A DNA stretch of 37,845 nucleotides from Bacillota bacterium (GTDB lineage Bacteria > Bacillota > UBA4882 > UBA10575): assembly GCA_012727535.1 (NCBI GenBank), contig JAAYGU010000050.1, forward strand, positions 1 through 37,845, read 5' to 3'. A program made the position numbers and the translations under genes. A model generated the notes under the pieces. The model worked only from the letters and a program-made list of their open reading frames with translations, did no database searches and was not told where the DNA came from. This document shows, piece after piece, positions 8,055 through 15,033 of the stretch (position 1 is its first letter; each line of letters begins with the position of its first letter).

Positions 8055-9053
8055 TTAGAACAAATTTTGCAAAAGAAATACCGTCACAAACCCGATTAAC
8101 CCACAGACCGGGAAAGTCAACAGCCAGGCCAGTACCAACTCTCTTACTACTCCCCAGTTCACTGCCGCAAGACCCTTGGTAGCCCCTGCTCCCATAATCG
8201 CGGTATTAATGGTATGGGTCGTACTGAGCGGGATCCCCAAATGAGAAGCGAACAGGATAGAAGCGGCCGCGGCGGTTTGCGCGGCAAACCCTTGTTCCGG
8301 CTCAATCTTCACCATTTTTATCCCTACTTTCTCAATAATCTTCCAACCCCCGGTCGAAGTCCCGACGCCCATCACCACCGAACAGAGGATAATCACCCAC
8401 GTTTGCACCGTAAACGTGGGTATGGTCCCGGATAAGAGCAAGGCGAGCGTAAAAAGGCCAATAAACTTTTGGCCGTCATTACTCCCGTGACTAATCGCCA
8501 TTCCCCCCGCCGCGATGACCTGCAGGGTATTAAAGACGCGTTGGCTGGTCTTAGGGGAGAGATCGCTAAACAAAAACCGGAGTAACCAAGCAGTAACCCA
8601 ACCGCCGACCGCTCCGAAACATGAGGAAATCACCAGTCCGAGCAGTACCTTTTTCCAACCGGAGAGCAACAACACGCCGGGACCGGCAGTAGCCAGCCCT
8701 GCGCCGGCTAATCCGGCGATCAGAGCATGGCCTTCACTGGTCGGAATCCCCGCCCGCGAGACCGCCGTCGACCAAACAACAATCGCGACCATGGACGCGC
8801 CCAAGGTGACTAGATTAACGGCTTCCGGGCGGACAATCTCCGTCCCTATTGTTTTAGCCACTTCCCGACCATAAAAGGCGCCGATCATATTTCCCAGTAC
8901 AGCCAACCCCACCGCTGTTTTTGGTTTGAGTGCTTTCGTCGCCACAACGGTTGTAATGGCATTCGGCGCATCAGTCCAGCCGTTGACAAATTCCGAGGCC
9001 AGGATCAAACCCAATACTAAAAGCAGACGGCAATCGATGCTTTTCCCCTCCAT
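8055..9053 (-). CDS. pit: PiT-family inorganic phosphate transporter
   Basis: This inner-membrane carrier of the PiT family takes up inorganic (often metal-complexed) phosphate using an ion gradient. The 332-residue protein has about ten hydrophobic segments and both halves of the duplicated PiT signature: FVNGWTDAPNAITTVVATKA near residues 22-41, and ISHGSNDGQKFIGLF in the second half. The ATG at 9053 has only a weak preceding AGAGG. A GGAGGGG inside the first codons hints that translation might begin slightly further in, but no good downstream start fits it. No PhoU-like (DUF47) gene accompanies it, unlike many bacterial pit loci. It follows the SCIFF maturase gene, separated by a strong hairpin. 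Confidence 0.93.
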   Translation of the reverse strand: MEGKSIDCRLLLVLGLILASEFVNGWTDAPNAITTVVATKALKPKTAVGLAVLGNMIGAFYGREVAKTIGTEIVRPEAVNLVTLGASMVAIVVWSTAVSRAGIPTSEGHALIAGLAGAGLATAGPGVLLLSGWKKVLLGLVISSCFGAVGGWVTAWLLRFLFSDLSPKTSQRVFNTLQVIAAGGMAISHGSNDGQKFIGLFTLALLLSGTIPTFTVQTWVIILCSVVMGVGTSTGGWKIIEKVGIKMVKIEPEQGFAAQTAAAASILFASHLGIPLSTTHTINTAIMGAGATKGLAAVNWGVVRELVLAWLLTFPVCGLIGFVTVFLLQNLF

Positions 9054-9108
9054 CCTCTACCAGCTGATCACCTAAGTATATTAGTGACGGAGGGGAAAAA
9101 TCACTAGC

Positions 9109-9146
9109 AAGCAAAACACCCCGTAAACTTACGGGGTGTTTTGCTT
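9109..9146 (-). terminator. Long hairpin at the end of the SCIFF maturase gene
   Basis: Two perfect 18-base arms (9109-9126 and 9129-9146) with almost no loop contain AAAACACCCCGTAA and its complement. The hairpin includes the stop codon and last five codons of the maturase gene. On the minus strand no long T run follows, but the arms themselves end in TTTTGCTT; on the plus strand CTTCTTTT follows. It likely ends or stabilises the SCIFF transcript before pit. Confidence 0.7.
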
Positions 9147-10511
9147 CTTTTCCTGCTCGGCAATTTGGGCGGCGTTTAAGGCTAACGCGCATTCCAGTCT
9201 TTTTTGGAGTAAACGGCAGGCTAAAGTATCGGGTTTTAAAATGTCACCATTGGCAAAATAAGCATGGGCATGACAACCGCCGCTACAATAGTACCGCGCC
9301 CAACACGTACTGCACCCTTCCTTCGCATAGAATCGCGCCCGGCCAAAGACCGCTCGGATCTCTGGTGCGGTAATCCCGGAAAAAACATCGCCCACGATAA
9401 ACTGTTTCTCTCCGACAAACTGATGGCAGGGGTATAATTCGCCCTGAGGCGTCACCGCCAGGTAATCAAATCCAGCCCCGCAGCCCAAAAGCCGCTTCGG
9501 TAAACAGGGCCCTTTCTCCAGGTCCACGACAAAGTGGAAGAAGCGGAAAGGATCCCCCGCCTGGTGTCTTTCCCAATAAAAGGCGGCCAACCGGTCGTAT
9601 TCTTCATCGATCCGGGGTAGATCTTCCTCCCGGAGGGCATAGGGGAGATCCGGGGCACAAACCACCGGTTCAATTGAGATCGAGCGCATCCCCAGCTCGT
9701 AAAGGTGCTTGACATCTTCACTAAAGTCCAAGTTAAACCGGGTAAAGGTCCCGCGCACATAGTAATTTATCTCCGGAAAATCGCGGATCACCTCTTGGAT
9801 CCGTGGTACGATCCGCTGATAGGTGCCCTTGCCCCGCATCCGGTCATTTACGGCTTCCCGCCCGTCCAAACTTAAGACTAAACCCATCCGGTGCTGGCGC
9901 AAGAATTCCAAAAGTTCGCGGCTTAACCCGAGAGTATTGGTGGTCAAGGTAAAATGCATCTTCTTGCCCACCGCTGCCGCTTTTTCCTCTCCGTAAGGCA
10001 CTAAGTCCAACAGCAGTTCCGTATTGAGGAGCGGTTCTCCGCCAAAGAAATCCACTTCCAAGTGGTCCTTCGCTCCAGAGTTGGCACAGAGAAAGTCAAT
10101 CGCGGCCCGTCCGACCGCCGGCGGCATAATACTCCGGTCCCCACCGAAAGCGCCACCGCCCGCAAAACAATAGACACACCGTAACTGGCAATCATGGGTC
10201 AGATGAAGACAGAGCGCTTTCAGCTCCGGTTTTAAATTAAAGACCGGTTCTTCCAAAAAAGGATCCCTTTCTGGAAGGTAACCCGCTTGTTTTAAAGCCG
10301 CCAGTTCTTCTTCTACTTCCTCTCTAACCGCCTGCGAACAGCGGTTCACCAACAATTGCCGGTATTCAGCAGCCTTCTCCGGTTGGGCTTCAGCCCGGAG
10401 CCGCCAAAAAGTCGGTTCGTCAATCCGAAAAAGCGAATTGGAAGGGGTGTCAAACAGATAATACTGATCAGAAAAAGAGAAAACATGCCAATTCATCTTC
10501 TCACCATCCAT
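9129..10511 (-). CDS. scfB: SCIFF maturase, radical SAM/SPASM protein
   Basis: This enzyme installs thioether cross-links in the six-cysteine SCIFF peptide encoded just upstream (10563-10700), using S-adenosylmethionine and iron-sulfur clusters. The 460-residue protein has an N-terminal peptide-recognition region (about 5-80), the radical SAM motif Cys108-x3-Cys112-x2-Cys115, GGEP near 157-160, and a SPASM domain with Cys344, Cys362, Cys400, Cys403, Cys409, Cys413 and Cys432. Length and cysteine spacing match SCIFF maturases of Clostridia. The first ATG (10511) has a poor ribosome binding site. The ATG five codons later (10496), giving MNWHVFSF, resembles the family N terminus better and may be the true start. 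A terminator hairpin lies between peptide and maturase genes, so less maturase than peptide is expected. Confidence 0.95.
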   Translation of the reverse strand: MDGEKMNWHVFSFSDQYYLFDTPSNSLFRIDEPTFWRLRAEAQPEKAAEYRQLLVNRCSQAVREEVEEELAALKQAGYLPERDPFLEEPVFNLKPELKALCLHLTHDCQLRCVYCFAGGGAFGGDRSIMPPAVGRAAIDFLCANSGAKDHLEVDFFGGEPLLNTELLLDLVPYGEEKAAAVGKKMHFTLTTNTLGLSRELLEFLRQHRMGLVLSLDGREAVNDRMRGKGTYQRIVPRIQEVIRDFPEINYYVRGTFTRFNLDFSEDVKHLYELGMRSISIEPVVCAPDLPYALREEDLPRIDEEYDRLAAFYWERHQAGDPFRFFHFVVDLEKGPCLPKRLLGCGAGFDYLAVTPQGELYPCHQFVGEKQFIVGDVFSGITAPEIRAVFGRARFYAKEGCSTCWARYYCSGGCHAHAYFANGDILKPDTLACRLLQKRLECALALNAAQIAEQEKKQNTP

Positions 10512-10519
10512 CTTTCCAT

Positions 10520-10549
10520 AAAAAAAGAAAATGCCCGGTTCTTCCGGGC
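10520..10549 (-). terminator. Intra-operon terminator between scfA and scfB
   Basis: On the minus strand GCCCGG (10549-10544), loop AAGAA, CCGGGC (10538-10533) is followed by ATTTTCTTTTTTT (10532-10520). This is a short intrinsic terminator in the 51-base gap between the SCIFF peptide gene and its maturase gene. Partial readthrough would set a peptide-to-enzyme ratio well above one. Confidence 0.85.
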
Positions 10550-10562
10550 TTCTCCGCTATTG

Positions 10563-10700
10563 CTATTTCTCGCAAACCTGGTTCCCTACGGTGCAAGAAG
10601 TTTTGCAGGCCGATTGACAAGAATTCGCACAGCGCCCACAACCACCGGTTTGGACCGTCGATTGCAATTTCTTTAAAACCACCGGTTTAATATGCTTCAA
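10563..10700 (-). CDS. scfA: SCIFF six-cysteine precursor peptide (ranthipeptide)
   Basis: This is a 45-residue precursor of a ribosomally made peptide with thioether links, the SCIFF (six cysteines in forty-five residues) family that is nearly universal in Clostridia. The protein begins MKHIKPVVLKKLQSTVQTGG (the leader) and the core holds Cys21, Cys24, Cys28, Cys32, Cys36 and Cys43. The leader is very close to the family consensus. The start is a TTG (10698-10700) with GGAGGG six bases upstream; the TTG start and small size make the gene easy to miss. It lies directly upstream of its radical SAM maturase, behind a near-consensus promoter and a leader that can fold. The biological role of mature SCIFF is not settled. 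Confidence 0.97.
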   Translation of the reverse strand: MKHIKPVVLKKLQSTVQTGGCGRCANSCQSACKTSCTVGNQVCEK

Positions 10701-10719
10701 AACTTTCCCTCCATTCCCT

Positions 10720-10784
10720 CTGGATTAGTCCATGATTATGTTGAATATTTCCGGCCAAAACATCGCTTAGGCCCGGCTAATCAG
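10720..10784 (-). promoter_or_regulatory. Foldable 5' leader of the SCIFF gene
   Basis: The roughly 95-base untranslated leader between the predicted start of transcription (near 10794) and the TTG start can close a stem with one bulge between CTGATTAG (minus strand, 10784-10777) and CTAATCCAG (10728-10720). Inside it GGCC (10773-10770) can pair with GGCC (10756-10753) around a 13-base loop. The closing stem ends about eight bases before the Shine-Dalgarno. This is a structural inference from complementarity only; no known riboswitch class was recognised. Confidence 0.4.
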
Positions 10785-10800
10785 GGATTATGCCTTTTTT

Positions 10801-10829
10801 AGTATATGATTTAATCCTAGTTTTGTCAA
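10801..10829 (-). promoter_or_regulatory. Near-consensus sigma-A promoter of the SCIFF operon
   Basis: Reading the minus strand, TTGACA (10829-10824) is followed after exactly 17 bases by TATACT (10806-10801). This is a perfect -35 and a five-of-six -10 box, the best promoter in the window. Transcription should start near 10794, about 94 bases before the scfA start codon. The promoter lies only some 30 bases after the pfkA stop, so the SCIFF genes need not rely on readthrough from pfkA. Confidence 0.88.
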
Positions 10830-10859
10830 TGCCCAACACACTGAAGAGACAGAGTCCTG

Positions 10860-11939
10860 TTACACCCCAAAGGAAATCCCAATGCTCCGCGCCGTTTTTA
10901 CCAGTTCTCCCTCGGGCGGAACGGTTTTCAATTCTTTAACCACTTCCGCAATCGGAACTGCTCCGATCTCCCAGCCTTGAAGGCTGGTCATCATCCCAAA
11001 CTTACCTTCTAGCGCCAGTTGAACCGCAGCCACGCCATACCTACTCGCCAGAATGCGGTCAAAAGCCGACGGTTTTCCGCCCCTCTGGAGGTGGCCGAGA
11101 ACCGTCACCCGCGTTTCAAACCCGGTCATCGCCTCCAAATCGCTGGCCACTTTCCCGCCAATCCCGCCTAACCGTACTGGCTCCGGGCTCCCCTCGACAA
11201 TGCGCTTAACCACCTGCTCGCCGTCTTGCGGCCTGGCTCCTTCGGCGACAACGATAATACTGAAATGGCGGCCGCGGTTCTTCCGCTCCATAATCTTCTG
11301 AACTACCTGGTCTAAACAGAAAGGAATCTCCGGAATCAGCACCACATCTGCGCCGCCGGCAATCCCGGCTTGTAAGGCAATCCAGCCGGCATTTCTCCCC
11401 ATCACCTCCAAGACCATGATCCGGTGGTGGGATTCAGCCGTCGTGTGTAATTTTTCAATGGCATCTGTCGCCGTATCAATTGCTGTCATAAAACCAAAAG
11501 TTAGATCAGTGCCGCTTAAATCATTATCGATGGTTTTCGGCACCCCGATAATCTTAACGCCTTTCTTGATGAAATCATGAGCACACGACAATGTCCCGTC
11601 GCCGCCGATCACAATCAAGCAATCAAGTTCGTGTTGTTCCAGATGCCGGATCGCTTGGTCGGAAAGATCAGCATACTGGGTTTCGCCGTCTTTTTCGATC
11701 CGAAAATGAAAGGGATTGTCCCGGTTGGACGACCCTAAAATGGTACCGCCCTTAATCAGAATCCCAACCACTTCTTTCGGCGTCAACCGCAGATAATGAT
11801 TGAGCACGACACCGCGGAAACCGTCACGGAACCCGATCACTTCGATTTGATGTTCATCGGCAGTTTTGACAATCGCCCGTAAGACGGCATTTAACCCCGG
11901 GCAATCTCCTCCCCCGGTTAAAACTCCGATTCTTTTCAT
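10860..11939 (-). CDS. pfkA: 6-phosphofructokinase
   Basis: The enzyme phosphorylates fructose 6-phosphate to fructose 1,6-bisphosphate in glycolysis. I chose the ATG at 11939 (protein MKRIGVLTGGGDCPGLN) because GGAGGGGG lies five to ten bases upstream; a longer frame has no ribosome binding site. The 359-residue protein shows GGGDCPGLNA near 9-18, GGDGT at 102-106 and PKTIDND at 124-130. The Gly after the Asp in GGDGT is the residue found in ATP-dependent enzymes (PPi enzymes usually have Asp there). PKTIDND with Lys is shared with PPi enzymes and with the ATP-dependent group III enzymes. This combination suggests an ATP-using group III phosphofructokinase. It follows the MATE gene by 47 bases. 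Confidence 0.93.
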   Translation of the reverse strand: MKRIGVLTGGGDCPGLNAVLRAIVKTADEHQIEVIGFRDGFRGVVLNHYLRLTPKEVVGILIKGGTILGSSNRDNPFHFRIEKDGETQYADLSDQAIRHLEQHELDCLIVIGGDGTLSCAHDFIKKGVKIIGVPKTIDNDLSGTDLTFGFMTAIDTATDAIEKLHTTAESHHRIMVLEVMGRNAGWIALQAGIAGGADVVLIPEIPFCLDQVVQKIMERKNRGRHFSIIVVAEGARPQDGEQVVKRIVEGSPEPVRLGGIGGKVASDLEAMTGFETRVTVLGHLQRGGKPSAFDRILASRYGVAAVQLALEGKFGMMTSLQGWEIGAVPIAEVVKELKTVPPEGELVKTARSIGISFGV

Positions 11940-11986
11940 TGTACCCCCTCCACCAAGTCGCAAAGTCTCCAATATCTTCCCGTATT

Positions 11987-13393
11987 TTAGGCCGGGTTAA
12001 CTTTTCCCACCCGCGCCCGCGCATACTTCCATTCTCCGGACCGGAACCGTAAGAAAATAATGATCGAACGGGTATATTGATCCAAGACAAAGGCGGCCCA
12101 CGCCCCAATCAATCCCCATTGAAAGACTTGAACAAAAATTCGAGCGACAAAGACCCGAAAGATCCAGATGCCCAAAGCCGAAGCGATTAAAGGATACACC
12201 GTATCGCCGGCCCCCCGTAAAGCGCCCGCCAACGAAAGCTGGGTGGACTGACCCGGCAAGGAAAGGGCAAAGATCTTCAGAATAGTTCCGGCCATCGCAG
12301 CAACCGCCAGATCAGTGGTATACAGCCGGGCAAAAGCATGAGAAAACAGAATATACATCAACCCCACAAAACTGGCGACAGCCACGGCCATTTTATGAAC
12401 CGTATGCGCATACTTCTCCGCTTTGGGTACATCACCAGCACCAAGGCTCTGCCCGACCAGCGCCGTCGAAGCAATCGAAAAAGCCATGCTGGGGGCGAAT
12501 GATAAACCGTTAATATTTATTCCGATCTGATGAGCAGCAAAATGTAAAGTCCCTAGTGCAGAGACGGTACGGGCGAACATCATAATGCCGCTTTGCAAGA
12601 CAAACTGTTCTAAGGCTGCCGGCATACCAATCGAGAATACTTTCTTGATCGTCTGCGGATAAAGCCGGTAATCATCTTTAAGCCGCAACGAAATTTTGGT
12701 ATGCCGCGAAAAATAAAGAACATACAATCCGGCCAGGCAGGCCAACAAGCGGGCAATCGTGGTGGAAAGCGCCGCACCCGCGACCCCTAATTGCGGAAAT
12801 CCCCATTTCCCGTAGATCAGCACATAGTTGCCAAAAACATTGAGGAGGTTGCTCCCCACATTATAGACCATCGGAATTCTGGTTTCTCCCGCGCCCCGGA
12901 GGGAAGCGGTAATGCCCATCGTCATCGCTTGGAACAATAATCCGGCAGCTACAATTTGAAAATAGTCAACAGCCATCTCCATCGTATCAGGACCGGCACC
13001 CATAAACCTGGCAACTGGACGGGCACTACACACCCCTATAGCACTCATGAATAGACCTAAAAAAAAGTTAACCACAATAATTTGGCGTGTAACGGAACGG
13101 GCTTCGTTTAAGTTTTTCCCCCCGACATTCCAGGCAACCAATGTTGTGGTCCCGATATTGACCGCAGCAAAAACTGCCATAAGGAGCATAAACGGCTGAC
13201 GGGTTAATCCGACGGACGCAATCGCAGCCGGACCCAACCCCCCCACCATGATCATATCTATCATCTCAAACAGGGTCGACAAAACCAATTCGATAAAGGC
13301 CGGAGCGGTAATGGCGATAATTTCTTGCCATAACGGTTGCGAACGAAAACTCAAACGTGTCTGAATTCTTTCTTTTAACCCTACTTGTTTCAA
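11987..13393 (-). CDS. MATE-family multidrug/metabolite exporter
   Basis: This inner-membrane antiporter of the MATE family pumps out cationic compounds or metabolites using a sodium or proton gradient; the substrate here is unknown. I place the start at a TTG (13393), eight bases after GGAGG, giving a 468-residue protein; a TTG five codons earlier has no ribosome binding site. About twelve hydrophobic segments in two similar halves are seen, with IELVLSTLFEMIDMIMVGGL near the N terminus and the repeated GAGDT-type turns (LRGAGETRIPM and LRGAGDTVYPL) typical of MATE proteins. A TATAAT-like sequence on the minus strand at 13465-13460 could be its -10 box, but no good -35 accompanies it. The gene probably precedes pfkA in one transcript. 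Confidence 0.9.
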   Translation of the reverse strand: MKQVGLKERIQTRLSFRSQPLWQEIIAITAPAFIELVLSTLFEMIDMIMVGGLGPAAIASVGLTRQPFMLLMAVFAAVNIGTTTLVAWNVGGKNLNEARSVTRQIIVVNFFLGLFMSAIGVCSARPVARFMGAGPDTMEMAVDYFQIVAAGLLFQAMTMGITASLRGAGETRIPMVYNVGSNLLNVFGNYVLIYGKWGFPQLGVAGAALSTTIARLLACLAGLYVLYFSRHTKISLRLKDDYRLYPQTIKKVFSIGMPAALEQFVLQSGIMMFARTVSALGTLHFAAHQIGININGLSFAPSMAFSIASTALVGQSLGAGDVPKAEKYAHTVHKMAVAVASFVGLMYILFSHAFARLYTTDLAVAAMAGTILKIFALSLPGQSTQLSLAGALRGAGDTVYPLIASALGIWIFRVFVARIFVQVFQWGLIGAWAAFVLDQYTRSIIIFLRFRSGEWKYARARVGKVNPA

Positions 13394-13564
13394 GCTGCTA
13401 TCCTCCAATTATTCGCTACTTAGTCCAATCATAACTGCATACAATATTACATTATTATCATTATATCATCTTTTTCTCCACTTTTTTGGAGTAAGACTTC
13501 TTTTCGGGTTACTACTTTGTTAACACATTTGGTAGTTTACGCTCCAATGACAAGCAGGGAAATA

Positions 13565-13591
13565 GAAAAAGGGCTACCCTCCGGGTAGCCC
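13565..13591 (-). terminator. Intrinsic terminator after queF
   Basis: On the minus strand GGGCTACCC (13591-13583), loop GGA, GGGTAGCCC (13579-13571) is followed by TTTTTC (13570-13565). This perfect nine-base-pair hairpin with a T run ends the yhhQ-queF transcript ten bases after the queF stop. Confidence 0.93.
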
Positions 13592-13600
13592 CGTCCTCCT

Positions 13601-14002
13601 TTATGCTTCTTTTTGCCGACCATCCACCCTGGCCTTAGCGACTAATTTAATCCCGCCCCGTGGTTTTTGGGCAACTGTTACTTCCACCCAGAAAGGTTGG
13701 CAGGCGGCAGCCACATCCTGGGCTATTTGGGCGGCCAACGCTTCACAAAAAACCCCTTCCTCCCGGAAACTCCACAGATAGAGCTTTAAACTTTTACTTT
13801 CAATACAGGCCTGATCCGGGGCATATTCAATCGTCACCGTCTCCCAATCGGGCTGTCCGGTCACCGGGCAAATGCTGGTCACCTCATCGCTCTCCATCAC
13901 CACCGTCTCTACCCCTTCCGGTTTAGGAAACGTATCCAGGTTCCGTGAAGGCTCCCGTACCGTTTTTCCTAAAGCGGTAAAATCAGTTTTCGGCATCGTC
14001 AT
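13601..14002 (-). CDS. queF: preQ0 reductase, NADPH-dependent 7-cyano-7-deazaguanine reductase
   Basis: QueF reduces the nitrile of preQ0 to the amine preQ1 with NADPH in queuosine biosynthesis. The 133-residue protein has the unimodular (YkvM-like) QueF fold: the catalytic Cys45 in ICPVTGQPDW, Asp52 in the same motif, and the ESKSLKLYLWSFR motif at 68-80 that marks QueF against related GTP cyclohydrolases. It is shorter than Bacillus QueF (about 165 residues) at the N terminus. The start ATG overlaps the stop of yhhQ by four bases, so the two are translationally coupled and share the preQ1 riboswitch. The second ATG, two codons later, could also be used. Confidence 0.94.
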   Translation of the reverse strand: MTMPKTDFTALGKTVREPSRNLDTFPKPEGVETVVMESDEVTSICPVTGQPDWETVTIEYAPDQACIESKSLKLYLWSFREEGVFCEALAAQIAQDVAAACQPFWVEVTVAQKPRGGIKLVAKARVDGRQKEA

Positions 14003-14703
14003 TTGTCACGCCTCCAATCAAAACTAAATGGGTTATACTTGACATCAAAATCAAAGACATCCAACTGCTCCCGGCGCTTAATCCATCTAACCACTATATA
14101 GGTTAACGGAGTAACTGCAATTTCATACGACACTTTCCATAGATACTGCGCCAACATCATCGCCCAGAGTGCCGTCTGGGGCATCGTCCCCATAAAGGCG
14201 ACAATGATAAATAAGAAGGTGTCGATCCCTTCCCCCACAATGGTTGAGGCGATCGTCCGCAGCCATAGCCAACGCCCTTTGGTTTTCACCTTAATTTTGG
14301 AAAGCAGCGCCGCATTGAGCAACTCCCCAACAAAATAGGCCGCCGTAGAAGCAGCAACCAGCCGGGGGGTCATTCCCAAGACCGTGCGGTAAGCCTGTTG
14401 GCCCTGCCAGAACTCTGGGTAAGGCAAAGCCAGGGTCAAGGCAAAGACCAATGCCATCAATAAATTAGCGAATAAACCAAGCCAGATCGTAAAGCGGGCT
14501 TGCTTAAACCCATAAACCTCGGTCAAAATATCGCCTGTAATATAGGTTAAAGGAAAGAGAAAGACGGCTGCGGGCAGCGTTACCCCAAAGAAAGTCGCCA
14601 TTTTACCCGCCACAATGTTGGAGAGTAAAAGGTTAGTAATGAAGAAGGAAGAGAGGAAAAGATAACATGGGGTTAAAGTGGATCTCTGTTCTTGTTGGCT
14701 CAT
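13999..14703 (-). CDS. yhhQ: YhhQ-family queuosine precursor transporter
   Basis: YhhQ proteins are inner-membrane carriers that import preQ0, preQ1 or related queuosine precursors. The 234-residue product has about six hydrophobic segments and the family blocks ITNLLLSNIVAGKM near 22-35, LFPLTYITGDILTEVYGFK near 50-68 and TIVGEGIDTFLFI near the second half. The start ATG lies eight bases after GGAGG, which is part of a preQ1-I riboswitch tail, so translation is probably turned off when preQ1 is plentiful. It forms an operon with queF. No queC, queD or queE is present here, which fits salvage of imported precursor, although synthesis genes may lie elsewhere. Confidence 0.95.
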   Translation of the reverse strand: MSQQEQRSTLTPCYLFLSSFFITNLLLSNIVAGKMATFFGVTLPAAVFLFPLTYITGDILTEVYGFKQARFTIWLGLFANLLMALVFALTLALPYPEFWQGQQAYRTVLGMTPRLVAASTAAYFVGELLNAALLSKIKVKTKGRWLWLRTIASTIVGEGIDTFLFIIVAFMGTMPQTALWAMMLAQYLWKVSYEIAVTPLTYIVVRWIKRREQLDVFDFDVKYNPFSFDWRRDK

Positions 14704-14710
14704 TTCAGCA

Positions 14711-14750
14711 CCTCCAGTTTTGATGACGCGGGTTATCTGGATAACCGCGT
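14711..14750 (-). promoter_or_regulatory. preQ1-I riboswitch (translational)
   Basis: On the minus strand a 40-base element forms an H-type pseudoknot. P1 pairs ACGCGG (14750-14745) with CCGCGT (14731-14726). The loop CCAG (14740-14737) can pair with CUGG (14717-14714) in an A-rich tail, CATCAAAACTGGAGG. That same tail holds the Shine-Dalgarno GGAGG of yhhQ, so ligand binding would hide it. Size, GGTT...ACCC core and tail match preQ1 class I, and both controlled genes handle preQ1 precursors. Confidence 0.88.
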
Positions 14751-14762
14751 AGATTTTATTAT

Positions 14763-14791
14763 ATTATATCCTGTTTTTCTTGACTAGTCAT
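14763..14791 (-). promoter_or_regulatory. Promoter of the yhhQ-queF operon
   Basis: On the minus strand ATGACT (14791-14786, four of six to the -35 consensus) is spaced 17 bases from a perfect TATAAT (14768-14763). Transcription should start near 14756, only a few bases before the preQ1 riboswitch, which fits a minimal leader. Confidence 0.72.
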
Positions 14792-14838
14792 TTCAGAACG
14801 GCTTTTTGGTATTCACCCGCCTTTTCTTTAAGCTTAAA

Positions 14839-14867
14839 TTGCTTCCCGCTGCCGCTTGGTGTATTAT
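14839..14867 (+). promoter_or_regulatory. Possible promoter of the LiaF-like gene
   Basis: TTGCTT (14839-14844) and TATTAT (14862-14867) are spaced by 17 bases on the plus strand, about 170 bases before the LiaF-like start. The -10 is five of six to consensus and the -35 is weak. The stretch from 14868 to 15021 holds no other feature that I can identify. Confidence 0.4.
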
Positions 14868-15033
14868 GATATTAAGTACGTCGGCAACTATCCTCATAAA
14901 CCACTTATCCTCCTCCCTTTTCGTGGCCGGTGACCCTAGTTGGGATAGTTATTTTACCCGCTCAGAGTCTGAATTGGTTAATAGATCTTTTCCCGGTTCA
15001 GCTTACCCCGAACCGAAGCGCGGAGGAATCAAA

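Noticed and set aside
9109-9146. The long hairpin as an insertion-sequence end or CRISPR-like repeat
   Set aside because: Single copy in the window, contains a gene's stop codon and fits the role of a transcript end.
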